Assembly (NCBI GenBank): GCA_002077045.2
Contig: KZ111152.1
Location: 962,755 to 1,026,754 of the forward strand
Origin: Rachicladosporium sp. CCFEE 5018
Lineage: Eukaryota; Ascomycota; Dothideomycetes; Cladosporiales; Cladosporiaceae
Reading direction: 5' to 3'
Length of the DNA: 64,000 nucleotides
Notes under the pieces: generated by a model
Seen by the model: only the letters and a program-made list of their open reading frames with translations
Database searches by the model: none
What the model was told of the DNA's origin: nothing
In this document: piece by piece, positions 23,776-35,360 of the stretch
How positions within the stretch are numbered: position 1 is the first letter of the stretch
Layout of the letters: every line of letters begins with the position of its first letter
Made by a program: the position numbers and the translations under genes

Positions 23776-24284
23776 GATTGCTGATCCTGTTTGTCTCTGC
23801 CTGTGAAGTCGAGGAGACAGTTACCAAGAGGTAGCAACGATGTTGGGGAAGATCGACAAGAAAAGTACCTAGCTCGTCGCCTGCCACAGGAAACAGCATG
23901 AGACGATCCAGGAACAGCATGTTTATCGAGGCCAATGGCTGCCCTGTTGAGCGGGCGCTTGTGGGAGCTACGAGCGGTGGGGCAACCCGTGGAGGGGCAT
24001 GCATCGTGCTTGCTCAGCCCGCGCGGCTCCGCTGAGCCCCCGCGATTGCTGTGGAGAGAAAGAAAGGCCCGACTTTTGCCTGTGATGAATAAGATGTTAG
24101 GCAAGCGGCACGGGACTGCACGTTGCCGCACCTGTGCCATACCTGCCTCAGCCACGGTGACTACGTGTAAGTGAAGTGAATGCGAGATATGAGTATGATT
24201 GCATAGAAATAGCTACATACATCAGATCCTGTCTCATATACTCGGAAGCGTCTCAGCACTCTTCAATCAAACCACACAGCCAAT
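23776..24284. promoter_or_regulatory. Shared divergent promoter, second copy
   Basis: Counterpart of 10090-10614, 16 bp shorter through small deletions. The AGGGG pentamer is conserved at 23993-23997. Its role as a stress element is inference. Confidence 0.35.
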
Positions 24285-25310
24285 ATGGCGCCTGCTGAAG
24301 AAATGCAAGCGGCCATGGTCAACCGGTCCATCCGCACCATCAAAGCTGTATGTATGCGCTGAGCACAAGCTACACGAGTGCGACATCCAGTTAATCTCAA
24401 ACACCAGGAACTCGAGTTTCTCACAGACGCCTCTGTCATCACTCCCCAAACACTCTCCGATCTCCTCTCCCGGATACCCGCCCAGAATGCCCTCCATGCT
24501 CCGATATCAGTCGGTGCAGTACCCACAGCCGCTGCGCAGGCAGGCCAGCTCCAACCTTCTCCTGCAGCACCTACAGCAGCTCTGAACAATCTCAACGTCA
24601 ACGGGCGACAGAATGGCGATAGCGAGAAGAGCGACAGCAGCTACTACCAGCCTCCGGCGCAATCACAACCTCCCCCACCAGCATATGTGCCGCCTCCACA
24701 GGCAAACTTCCCGCCGCTTGCACAAGCTACGGCGTTGTATGCGTATAGCTCCGGGGATGTTGGGGATCTGGTGTTGCAGCCGAATGATCACATCAAGGTC
24801 ACCGAGGTGGGTCTTGGCATCAACATCGACGTGAAGTGCTTGATGGAGGGAAGTACTGACAGTGAACTATAGTACATGAACGCAGAATGGTGGAAAGGCA
24901 TCTCGACACGGACAGGCGAGGAGGGTATCTTCCCGCGGTCGTATGTCAAGGTCATTGAGGAGAAGGCTCCAGGCAACAACTACGGCAACGAGCCCTTGGC
25001 TGTGTCGGGAATGGTAAGTCGACCACTCTCTTAAAGATGCTCTCGTACCGCTTGCTAACGGTGGCTCAGGGTAACGGCGATGGCAAAGCACCAAGCAAAG
25101 TCGAAGAGGGTGGCAAAAAGTTCGGGAAGAAGTACGCTCTATTCCCTCTGCTACCGCTTCATTCATGATGCTGACCTTCCACAGACTTGGCAACGCAGCC
25201 ATCTTTGGTGTACGCCATCTCAGTTCCCTTGTTTCTAGTTCTACAGCAATACTGACAACTCTCAGGCTGGCGCAACGATTGGCAGCAACATTGTCAATAG
25301 CATATTCTAA
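24285..25310 (+). CDS. SH3-domain protein, Lsb1/Pin3-like, second copy
   Basis: Exons 24285-24347, 24408-24806, 24873-25013, 25070-25131, 25185-25209 and 25266-25310, 244 aa. The SH3 domain is identical to that of the first copy; the linker has two substitutions (Pro to Ala, Glu to Asp). Intron 3 has a canonical GTAAGT donor here, whereas the first copy has GCGAGT. This copy therefore shows the ancestral splice signal and confirms the exon boundary used for both. Confidence 0.9.
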
Positions 25311-25609
25311 TCTTCCTTGTAACTCAGCTTACGGCATTTATCGGCATTGCGGTCCCTTGGAAAGCATGGCTGGCGGAACGAACTGCCTCAGCACCAGGGT
25401 TGTATACGGCTACATATGTTCTAGTACCTTGATCTCATTGACGGGCGGCGACGGCATTGTCTGTCCATCTCATTATTTTCACATTTACTTGATTGACTAC
25501 ATACTGAGGCGACATTGACAAAGGTTTTACGGCAAGGCTGTCACTGCGGTCGTAGTAGCTGAGCCGAGAGCCTTGCATCTAATTACCTGACTGATGAATA
25601 CTCATCGAC

Positions 25610-27667
25610 ATGATCCCGAACAGAGTATTAAGCTGGTGCAATCACGTACCTTCCGTCTGCGAGCCAGTGCCTTGCGCATCAATGCATATCGCGAATACAC
25701 TGACTGCTCCTCCTGAGCCTACAACGATGGCAACACATGGCGATGGAAATTCTAAGAACAACGATCAAGCTCCACCGAATCGAAGACAGCAAGACCCAAG
25801 AGAAGGACCCGTCCGGGGCACAAGAACAAGACGGACTTCAACAGCCGAATGGACCGGAACGTGGCGACAGGATGGCCCACAGCCTGCTCAGCTGCCCGAA
25901 ATTGATCTCCAGCCACCCTTCACAGCACCCATTTTCGACCGGGAGCTGCCACCAAGACCGCCACCCCGCAGTCGAAGAGCACGCGAAAGCGTGATCTTCG
26001 AAGACATACCGTTGGAGGATGTCCGCACAGGGCAGGCACCCCAGCCAAGATTGCCACAGCGCATACTCCGATCATCGACGTACCGCAAATCGCATCGGCT
26101 CTCCCTTACGCCGAGCGAGATGCCCTACCCGCCGACTCTGTTCTCCAGCCGCGACCATGAGGGCAAAGCGGAGACGCTTCTAGGTCTGCGACCATCACGT
26201 GCGCCGCCAGTACCGCCGAAGGATTCCAAGTCGTCCACCGTACGATATGGCAATTCAGTGAACTGCTACTCGACGAGCTCAACCTCGACGTCTCTACCTT
26301 TCCCGCGAAGCATGACCGAGACTCCGCTGCCACCTCAAAACGGTCGTACAGCCTGGCTACATGCTCTCGCGGCGATTCTGGTCGTAGGCAACTGTTGGGG
26401 CCTTGCGCAAGCGTTTGGACTGTTCCAAGCGTACTACACGCGCTATTATATCCCCTCTTCCAGTCCAAGCACCATAGCCTGGATCGGTAGCACACAACTC
26501 GCCTTAGTCTTCGGCTTAGGCGTGCCAGTCGGCAGACTAGTAGACAAAGGCTACTTCCGGCTCACGTTCCACGGTGGCAGCGCAATCATGTGTCTCGGCA
26601 TCTTCTGCACAAGCTGGTGCAGCGCCTTCTGGAGTCTGTGGCTCGTACAAGGCCTACTAACAGGGACGGGCATGGATATGGTGTTCTGCGCCGGGACTAT
26701 TGCGCTCATGAGCTGGTTCGATGAGACTACCATGGGAAAAGCCATGGGTCTCGGCGCAGCTGGGTCATGCATTGGCGGGATACTGTACGTGCTTCTCGCG
26801 CGCACGCTGCTGCCCGAACATGGCTTTGGGACGACGATGCGGATCATTGCTGCTGTGGTGACGGCGACAATGATACCGCCGAACATCCTCTTTCGCATGC
26901 GAACGCAGACGCACAAGCTGCCTCCCCGAGCCGCTGTCTCATCTCCATGGACCGTGACTCGGCGGTCCTTCGTCTCGTCGGCGTATCTCCTAGCAGCTGC
27001 AGGCATGTTCTGCGCCTTCCTTGGCATCTACTTCGGCTTCGTATATATCGTCTCTTTCGCGGCCACGGAGCTGCATTTGAACGACACCGACGCCTCGAAC
27101 CTGCTGATCTACATGCTTATCGCCAATCTGCCCGGCCGCTTCGTCCCAGCCTTGATAAGCGATCGCTGTATCGGTCCACTGAACACGATCATCCCCTCAG
27201 CGGTGCTTAGCAGCGGCGTCATCTTCCTCTGGCTCGCGAGCAGCACTGGCGTTACCTTCGAAATGGGTACAGGCGTGGGCAGAGGCGAGGGCTTTCTGAT
27301 CGTAGTGGCTTGTTTCTATGGCTTCGTGTCTGCTGGCGTGCAAGTGCTGTACGCTACGACGGTGTACACATTCTGCCTTGAACCCATCCCGCATACTGCT
27401 TCGGTCGATTTCATGTCGCGGCAGACACAGCAGCAAGCCATGGATCGCATGGGGCTCAAGGCCGGAGGGATCTTTAGCTGTATTGGGCTCGGATGTCTCA
27501 TCGGCACACCAATCGGAGGAGCATTGGTAGATTACCGAGTCAAGAGGGGCTTGGGGAGTCCGTACCTGGGTGCGCAGGTTTTTGCTGGGGTTGCTCTGTT
27601 GCTAGGTGGAGGGTTGTTGTTGGGTAGTCGGGTGGCGAAGGTTGGGTGGGGACCGAAGAGGGCGTAG
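25610..27667 (+). CDS. MFS monocarboxylate-type transporter, second copy
   Basis: 685 codons, one exon, same domain plan as 11942-13999. The SH3-ligand-like motifs RELPPRPPPR and RAPPVPPK are kept. Two tracts differ strongly from the first copy, nucleotides about 26222-26460 (tail/first membrane segment) and about 26875-26990 (central cytosolic loop), while the flanks are nearly identical. This suggests conversion or recombination with a more distant gene in one of the two copies. Confidence 0.88.
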   Translation: MIPNRVLSWCNHVPSVCEPVPCASMHIANTLTAPPEPTTMATHGDGNSKNNDQAPPNRRQQDPREGPVRGTRTRRTSTAEWTGTWRQDGPQPAQLPEIDLQPPFTAPIFDRELPPRPPPRSRRARESVIFEDIPLEDVRTGQAPQPRLPQRILRSSTYRKSHRLSLTPSEMPYPPTLFSSRDHEGKAETLLGLRPSRAPPVPPKDSKSSTVRYGNSVNCYSTSSTSTSLPFPRSMTETPLPPQNGRTAWLHALAAILVVGNCWGLAQAFGLFQAYYTRYYIPSSSPSTIAWIGSTQLALVFGLGVPVGRLVDKGYFRLTFHGGSAIMCLGIFCTSWCSAFWSLWLVQGLLTGTGMDMVFCAGTIALMSWFDETTMGKAMGLGAAGSCIGGILYVLLARTLLPEHGFGTTMRIIAAVVTATMIPPNILFRMRTQTHKLPPRAAVSSPWTVTRRSFVSSAYLLAAAGMFCAFLGIYFGFVYIVSFAATELHLNDTDASNLLIYMLIANLPGRFVPALISDRCIGPLNTIIPSAVLSSGVIFLWLASSTGVTFEMGTGVGRGEGFLIVVACFYGFVSAGVQVLYATTVYTFCLEPIPHTASVDFMSRQTQQQAMDRMGLKAGGIFSCIGLGCLIGTPIGGALVDYRVKRGLGSPYLGAQVFAGVALLLGGGLLLGSRVAKVGWGPKRA

Positions 27668-28019
27668 ATATGATACCGGAACTAAATTGAGAGCCAAGTT
27701 ATGCACATCGCCAGGCGATGTTGTGTCTTGTCAACGTGCGAGACCGAGATTGTACAAATGTACCCCAGTTGTGCTGTCACCCTGTGTATGTCAAAGTGAA
27801 GCAGGCTGCAGCAGCCACATGCACCACGAGTCTCACCATGACGAGGCGATGTACGAAAAGCACTTTCCTCTACGGATGTTGGCCGTAGTCTCATTCCATT
27901 CGGAATCTGTCTCTACCCACAAGGATATCATCATAACGCAGCACAGCCGTTCCGGGCCCCCCGTAGTCCTCACACGCACACGCCCACATCCCTCTGCCCA
28001 GCTGTCACAGTATGCTTGT
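27668..28019. other. Convergent 3' intergenic region, second copy
   Basis: Counterpart of 14000-14351 with only a handful of substitutions. No gene seen. Confidence 0.4.
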
Positions 28020-29000
28020 TCACTGCGCCCTAGCACTCCGATAACTGCTCTCCTGCTCCATCTGCACCTCCCCAATACTCCTACTAACCTCCTCCAAAAT
28101 CTCCCCCGCCTTGGCATGGAACTCCGCCTGCGCCCTCACAAGCTCAGCAATGTTCCTCAGCGGCTCAGGCGTATCGAGCACATTCCTCATCACACTTGTA
28201 GCCTCATCCACGCGCTCCACGAACGCGTCCTCAGCCTGCTCGATCGCGCGGCGCTGCGGCTCGGTGTAGGATTCCTCGTGGCGGCCGCCGGCTGCGGCGC
28301 GGCCTTTGGCGGCGTCGAGTTGGAGGCGGGCGTTTGTGACGGCTGTGCGGGCCTTGTCTGCTGACTTCAATGACTGGTTCAGCGTGGTGGTCCAGCCGGC
28401 TAGGAAGCGCTGTTGGATTTTCTCGTCTTGGTCTAGGCGCGCTTCGCCGACTTTCTCCTCTGCTAGAGCTAGCTTCTCGAGACCCTGGGAGAGCGGATCT
28501 GGGGTTGTGGAGCCCTGTGGTGTGGCGGAGGCGAGGTTCTGGGAGCCGTATAGAGCGGCGCGGGCGATTGCGTGGGCGAAAGTTTTGGGTTGGGGTTTAG
28601 TTGAGGGAGGGGCTGTGAGCGCGGCCTGGGCTTCGGTTGCTGAGGAGGCTTTGGACAGGAGGTTGACCTAACAGCCGTAGTGTCAGTAGACTATCAGTCA
28701 CTGTCTGCGTGAGTACTGCCATACCTTATCGCCAATACTCTTCCCCAAGTCCTGGAAGCTCTCGCGGATGTTGGGAGGGTAGTCGTAGGCTTCATTTGAG
28801 AACTGGCTCGTGGTTGCTAGCAGCTTTTGATGGGTAGCCTTGAGCGCTTCGACGCGAGTCTCGAGCTCGACGTAGTCGTGAGGAAGTTCAGTCTTCTCTG
28901 AGGCATTGCCCGTCTTCTCTTTGATCCACTGCTGCGTTTGGGACGCAAAAGGCGTGACGGAGCTGGAGACTTGAGTCGTGAAAGCGCGGAATTTGTCCAT
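28020..29000 (-). CDS. BAR-domain protein (Gvp36-like), second copy
   Basis: Exons 29000-28725 and 28667-28020, 307 aa, donor GTATGG instead of GTATAG. A few conservative replacements relative to 14352-15332 (Ser/Thr in FT(S/T)Q, Ala/Thr in LA(A/T)TSQ, Val/Ala in QLD(V/A)AKG). Membrane-bending role is inferred from the family. Confidence 0.85.
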
Positions 29001-29656
29001 GATCGCGGTTTGGAAGTGGGAGATGATTAGGAGAAGTGCTGCGGTGCGTTATGTTGGGTTTTGATACGGAGTTATGCTATGCAGTTGTCAAGAAGGAGGT
29101 GTTTCCACGCAAGGGCAGCTCCAGACGTCACGCTAGGGCTGTGCTAGGCAGCCCACCAACCCACCAACAAATCACCTGGAACGTCTACTTACCTTATCTC
29201 AATAGCACTGCATCTCTCGATTGACGCTCACGGAGAAGTAGATAGGCGCGCAAGTATGCCGTCACTCGATGTCACAGCCTCTCGTCGATTTATCTCCTAA
29301 CCTGTCTGAGAGACACCCATTCGGTCTGCAATCCGTACGAAGCTCGTTTGTACACAGAAGACACAAGCGTTCGCCTGAACGATGAGTATCCCCGTTTAAA
29401 GCAGATCGCCGAATGACACCCCCTGTCCCCATCTGAGCGCTTGAATGCTTTGCGCTGTTATTGTTCTGGCCATGCCAAAACACACTTCAGCTGCAGCGCC
29501 CTCGAGAGATGGCCAATGTTGGTCAACAGAACCATCTAGACACTCGACCTCTCGCCAGTACAGCAGCGCGAATCCACCGTCCCAGCCACCGTCATAGCAG
29601 CCCTGCAGAAGATCCACGAAGCCGGAGCAGGTAGACCGATACCACCGTCTCCGTAT
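29001..29656. other. Intergenic, second copy
   Basis: Counterpart of 15333-15981. Noticeably more divergent than the genes on either side. No gene seen. Confidence 0.4.
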
Positions 29657-32557
29657 TTATACCAAGTCGGCTCCCCCAACAGCAGGCATAGCCCCATTAT
29701 TCAGCACAGCATCAAACTCAACCGTATCCAACCACTGTAAGAAGTCTGCATCATTACCCGTAGGCATGAAGAAGCTCATCTCATCGAACCCCTTTGCACC
29801 GTCTGCCGCTTGCTGCTGCGCGGCTGGTATAGGTGCAGGCGGACTAAGCACCATGTCCAGCACGCGTTTCAACGCTCGTCGCCCTTGATTGCAGATTCCG
29901 TAGTTACCTTCACCTGGGCCTACGGCAGCGAGAGCAGAGATGAAGACGCTGATGTCCTGTATGATCTCGCTTCGGGGCAGGATGTCTTGGGCGTATTGTC
30001 GTGATTGCTCTTGTTTCAGTAATTCGACTGCGAGCACGCCGGCTGAGGGCAGGCCGTGCGTTGTCAGCAGATAGACCAGGTCGCCTTGGAAGTCGCGGAA
30101 GAAGTCTCGCTTTGCTTGTGCGAGGAGAATGAGCTTTAGTAGCCTTCGGGAGATCGGGATGAGCTGTTTTGTGTCTGTCTTCATGCGGCTTACTAGTGCG
30201 CGTAGCAGTAGAAAGTCGGTGTGCATGATTCCAGCGTGGATGCATACAAGAAATAGGGCATTCAACTGGCGCATGGCTTTCTCCCGCCGGCCGGAGTGGG
30301 CTTCCATGCCCATAGTGCCTTCGCTAACATTCAACACCTCCTCTGGGGAGATCTTCATGAAACCTGGAAATGAGGCGTGCAATCGTTCTTGCGCGCGACG
30401 AATGCCATTGCTGCGGAGCTCGAAGTCTTCTTGCTGAGGACCAAGGGCGAGTTCGAGGATTTCTTCTCGCAGTCGGCACTCGAGAAACCAGACCCGGATC
30501 CAGGTATTGCGGTTCAGATTGCCGCATGTGTTCCAGCCATCTGCGTCGATTGTTTTCAAGGTCGCCTCAAGCTCTGCGCCGGTCTCGAATAGTTGCTCGT
30601 CGTTGAGATCAAGCGGCATGTCCATCTTACAATAGCGGTACGACAATCGCGGTGGCCTGCCCAAGAACGATGCAACGACTTTGTCTCGCGCGTAGACACT
30701 GATAAAGATCTTCTTCCGCAACTGGGCAAGGAAGAAAGGTGTATCTCCGTCCGTTTGATTGCCTTGGTGTAGACCCATTGCAACGACGGCATCGCATAGC
30801 TCTCCAGTCCGTTGCCAAGAAGAGTAGTCTACGCGATCGATCGATTAGCAAGTCGGTAGAATAAGTTCTTTGTGTTACAACCTTTGTACTTACGGGCATC
30901 GCCCTTCAGGCACTCCAACAAGACCAGATCCTCGTACATAAAACAGATGTATAAGTCGTTCAACGTCTCGCATTCGTAACAGTAGCAAAGACACTGGTCC
31001 GATGCCTTACGCATGCGTTCCGCGAAAGTGGCGCGATCGACGATGGCTTCTCGTATATCGTCGAATATCGTGTCCCAGTTGCTCAAGTTGACAGCAACAA
31101 GACCGATCAGGGACAAAAGGATCCCGACAACTTCCCATCGAAGACCACGTCCTGACGCGGCTTTCGCCCATTCGTGTGCAGTCATCTGTCCGTGAGTCTT
31201 CATGGGTCGTCGAGTATTACGCCAAATCAATTCGGACAGCGCATATAGTTGATCAGGTCTGCCTTCGGACAGCAGAGATCCAAATTCGCGCCACATCTCG
31301 TCGATCCTGTCTATGTATCAGCTTTGTGTCTATTAACTCACCGATGTCGATTGATGAACTCCTCACCATACGCGGAAGACCGGCTGCATCACAACGATTC
31401 CATCACAAGAGTCGAACCATCGTTGAACGAATCGTTGATATCGAGGCATGTCCTGTAACAATGCGAGGACATCTGCACCCATCTGTATCTTCTCAGGCGA
31501 TATGGGTGGCAGATTCGAGACATCTTCAGCTTCTTCGGGCTCCTATGAGACACTTCAGTCAGCTCGGCTTCTCCACAGCACTGTATCATTCGAGCAGTGC
31601 ATCACTTCGTCACTGCACCACTCGAGTTCTGCATGTTCGAGTTCTGCATCACTCGAGTACTGCATCACTTCAATACTGCAGCGCATGAGTACCGCACCCC
31701 TCAAGCACTGCGTCTTTCGGCAATTGTATCTCTCAAGCAGTAGACTTCACAGTAGCGCTTTCCTCCCTCACTACATCACTCAATCGTACACATCACTTCG
31801 GTCGCATTGCAAGTGTTCACTCGCTCGAGAATTGCGTAACGATGCTACGGAAGGTGCAGCGCATAGCAATGGCTCAACATACCAGTATACTCAGGCTCCC
31901 AGGATTCTCTGTGTAGACCGCAGAGTACGCTGTTGGCCCAAGGAATCCAGTCTTGTTGTCTCGGAATGACATGGCACTCTCTGGCGTTGCACTGAGCACC
32001 GAGGACGCGGATCGTTGATGGCCGTCGAGTGCAGGCTGTTGCATCGGCAACACAGGCGACTGAACAAGGGACGATTGTCCAGTAGTCGTACCGTTCAATC
32101 GATAGCCAGAGTACTCTGCGCCTTGAGCAATTTCCGGTGGACTCATGAGACCGTTTCGCCGGCGATCCAAGGGTGCAGTAGCTGGTGGTGCAGGATACGG
32201 TGAGAACCGGTAAGATCCAGACGAGGCCGGCGAAGCTGGACCTCGAGTCGCGCCGGGCGGTGGTGAAGTGCGCGTCTTTGTGAGCGGCGCGGGATGGTAG
32301 ACACAAAGACCCGGTTTGTTGCGTTTGATACAACGACCACACGTAGGCGTGACATGGTCGCAACGCAACTTGCCTTTTCGACACTATAGGCGGATCGCTT
32401 AGTATGACTGATACCCAATCCAGACGCGTTTCGTCGATGTACATACAGGCTCGCAGCTGAACAATTTGCCGTTGCGTCGATAGCTTACTTGCAGATCTTG
32501 CGCCTCCTGCGCGGTAGCCTCGACCGCGTCTTGTCGTTCGACGCCATTGGGGTCCAT
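29657..32557 (-). CDS. Zn2Cys6 transcription factor with fungal middle-homology domain (complete copy)
   Basis: Five exons (32557-32447, 32383-31883, 31542-31367, 31306-30894, 30828-29657) give 790 aa. The zinc cluster SCEPCRKGKLRCD..TCGRC..PGLC is assembled only when intron 1 (63 nt) is removed between the second and third residues after the first Cys. HPAPLTK and a Ser/Pro-rich linker follow. The middle-homology domain spans about residues 240-560 and includes SSWQRTGELCDAVVAMGLHQ and the KIFISVYARDKVVASFLGRPP hallmark. Intron 2 is unusually long (340 nt) and holds a 16-bp minisatellite. Exon 3 to 4 joins through TG|G to read VFRVWIDEMW. A nuclear DNA-binding regulator; targets unknown. Contigs A and C each hold only part of this gene. 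Confidence 0.88.
31575..31745. repeat. Degenerate 16-bp minisatellite inside intron 2 of the Zn2Cys6 gene
   Basis: About ten head-to-tail units near the consensus CACTCGAGTACTGCAT, one of them 15 bp long and the outer ones strongly decayed. The 16-bp period is not a multiple of three, so it is not coding. It explains why this intron is 340 nt when its neighbours are 60-65 nt. Confidence 0.75.
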
Positions 32558-34158
32558 AGTGACAGTGACTCACGCCTGATCGCGTGTGTACGTGCCTGAG
32601 GTGCGTCACCTCGCAGCATTCTTAGGCGACAGGCTCCGAGATGGTCTCCAAGGGCGGCTGGCGCGTTACGTCTGCTGCGCAAGTAGTCGTCTCTGATACC
32701 TGCTAATACGGACTGTAGCCTGGGGACCGACCCCGAGAGCACTCACATGTCGTGACGCCAAGATCGTTCCTTCACAGCTTGGTTCTTCTGGAGAACATGC
32801 TATCTTCATACGGAATTCGAACGGGAGGTCTACCGAAGCCGCGAGGCGCTCGGGCCACGCACTGGGCGGCGCCGCAACAGTAGAAGGCGCGTGCGGGAGA
32901 CCGCAATCGCGGCCTCGAAATCATCACCTATGCGCCCTGATGGTACTGACGACACTCTTAGTACGCGTGCGGCTTGCACTTACGGCAACATACGTCCACT
33001 CGCGTACCTTCAACAGGTTGGAGAGTGACGATGAGAGGGCACTAGGGCTTGGCAAGCCTGAACGGGCTAGGCGAAGTAAGGGCAATTCAAGAGGCTCTTC
33101 ACGAGAATAATGATCGGATCCCAGACTTTGTAGTATGGCTTTGTCTAACTCTCTGCAAAACTATCAGGCAATGTACGCTCCTATCTGCGCGCTCGCCTCT
33201 GGATAAGAATCTGCTATGAGAGGTGAGAGACAAGGTGAACAGCCTACGACAGCCTTGCAGCAGACCCCAAAGGTCGGAGTTCACGTTCACGGGTCGATCT
33301 CAACGCCGGTCATGATGTAGTATGACTAACCGGAACATGGTGCCTACGCTTGTCAAGGAAGACTCTGCGATGAGTGCTACCATGTTTGGGGCGATGTGGA
33401 GGCTATGTCGTTCCCAACGCAAGATAGTGTCCGTATACTACTGAGCCGGTGCAATGCGAGGTTCGTTGATTGCAGCTTCACAGGAGAGGCAGTGCTGCCG
33501 CAACGAGAGGAGTCAGCGAGTTTCGGATGAGTCAGATGTGATGCGGTGTAACTTAGGACGTGCGGCATCTTGCGCAATCACCAGGACCAGCTCGGAGCTC
33601 TTCGCAATCCTGTCCGAGCTCCGCGATGCGGCACACGCTCGCAGGAGCTCTGCCCGCCATGGGGCCAAGCGTTTCGCAGGATTCGGGTTCGGGCTTGCAT
33701 GTTCAAGTCTGTGCTGTCAGCAGACACGTGGGTGGCCTGGATCGGACTGGTAAGCCCCCAGCACGGAGTTCGACTCATATGCTCTCACGCGTGTCCAGCC
33801 TCATCTTGTAACAAGGCAGCAAGGAGGCTATCCAATCGTGACTGCTTAGCAACGCGGCATTGGATTGACTTTCACGCCACTGTTCCACTGTATGCGGATG
33901 CTCCGCAAGGAGCATCGGAGTACGCTATGAGCAATCTTGCTCACCATATGCTGATGTATAGCCCATGGTGGCCTGACCATGTTCGCGGTGTCTGTATAAG
34001 TGTTACCGTCTCACCACGCAGTTGAGTATTTCGTTTCTTCATCAACACATCAGAGCAAAGACAAGACGACCAAGATCGAGATCACTCTGTACTCAACGCC
34101 AATAGCAATCATCTTTTCGACCAGCACCCTCAACATCAAGATCGACGAACCTGCAACC
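32558..34158. other. 1.6-kb divergent intergenic region
   Basis: Between the divergently transcribed Zn2Cys6 regulator and the repeat-protein gene. The stretch 32620-33810 is far more divergent from its counterpart (40833-42075) than the sequences on either side, with only islands of similarity. No gene is conserved between the two versions. Confidence 0.5.
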
Positions 34159-34737
34159 ATGCATCCATCATCAATGATCTCTTCCACTGCCTCACCGATT
34201 CACGCCTCTCGACAATACCCAGCTCGTCAACAATCCACATCTACCTCGTCCACATCTCCTCGATCATCGACAATGTCGAATCGTACCGAAGACTACCTTC
34301 CAACCTACTCAGCTGCCACGGACGGCCAGCGGCTACCAGCCTACACAGATTCCAAGTCTCAGTCAGCACAGGCTCCACGGTCCAAGTTCGCGACGATCAA
34401 GCACATTCTGAGCGGCGATGCGCACAAGAATCACCACGCTGTTCTCGAGGCTGCTGCAACTGCCCAACCTGCGACAAGGAAGCAATATAGTCAATCGACA
34501 TTCAAGCACATCTTGAGTGGTGACGCTCACAAGAACCATTTCGCTGTCCTCGAGGCTGCTGCAGCTCACTCCTCTCAATCGTCAAGTCAAGATCAGCAGA
34601 GGACTGCCATGAGTACGTTTTCCTGAGAGGCTTGATCTAATGGTCACTTAGCTCATGCTCAACAGAGAACACGATTCGCTTCAATTAAAGGTCGCTATCG
34701 ACTGCGCGGGCAAGATGTTGTATTTGATATCAATTGA
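34159..34737 (+). CDS. Small repeat protein with two KHILSGDAHKNH units, unknown function
   Basis: Exon 1 is 34159-34612; exon 2 in my preferred model is 34652-34737, giving 179 aa. The protein has a Ser/Thr-rich head, then two closely similar 20-residue units (KHILSGDAHKNHHAVLEAAA and KHILSGDAHKNHFAVLEAAA) separated by 14-15 residues, and a basic tail ending RLRGQDVVFDIN. The preferred intron is only 39 nt (GTACGT..CACTTAG). An alternative acceptor (CTCAACAG) gives a 53-nt intron and a short tail. A silent change in the tail between the two copies favours the longer one. I recognise no family. Cytosolic by composition. Upstream in-frame codons exist, but Met at 34159 follows a C/A-rich leader. 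Confidence 0.7.
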
Positions 34738-35360
34738 TTTCGGGATGGGTCATCAGATTGCACTGTAGCTCCCAAGCGCTGGGAGCTACTTGTCAGATCG
34801 TCGCAATGGCAGGCAAAAAGAGCCGGGGTCGGCGGCGTTCGGGGTGTTTCATGGTCTTGGGAGATTGCTGTAATGTGCTATTCGAGTTAAGATTAGGGGA
34901 GGTTTACAAGGTGTAGCGTCAACTAGACTGACAAAAATGAAAAATTGAAAATGTTCACTTCGTCCGCTTCACAAATGCTTCTATACAAGGCTAAAGGCCT
35001 CGCTGATCTGGGGTGTCGACCTGAGCATCTGCCCACTGCACCTCGCAAGTTGCAGGTAAGTCTAAAAAGGGGAGTGTGTTGTAGCCCACCTGCCAAAAGT
35101 GAGGCCCTTTCCACAATCGTAGCGACGATGGGACGACACTCACGACGTTTGGAAAGTAGCATGAGATCACGAAGAACAAAGGGTTGCCAAACCACCCTCT
35201 CATTGGTGGACGAAGCTTCCCAATTGGGAACATTGCTTGAGTCGCCATTACTCAGCGGTATCACTTCGCAGTAAACGCATGGGTCGTGGGAAAGAGTCAA
35301 CAATGATCGTAAAACGCCCATCGCCGGACGAGATGGCTTCACTCGTTCACACGCGTAACG
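34738..35360. other. Intergenic with one weak minus-strand frame
   Basis: A minus-strand frame at 35248-34991 reads like protein (FPIGKLRPPMRGWFGNP, YFPNVVSVVPSSL). The frame is shared by the other copy, but it carries mostly replacement changes and a different C-terminus after an indel. I do not call it a gene. The rest is promoter of the next regulator. Confidence 0.35.

Larger units (their letters stand above)
17158..30728. repeat. Left end of contig B, matching 3279-17057
   Basis: Same gene order and orientation as 3279-17057, starting at the first base after the gap. It is about 200 bp shorter, mostly because about 187 bp near 4050-4236 has no counterpart at about 17910. The two segments are best read as alleles or homeologs of one locus. 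Confidence 0.9.
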
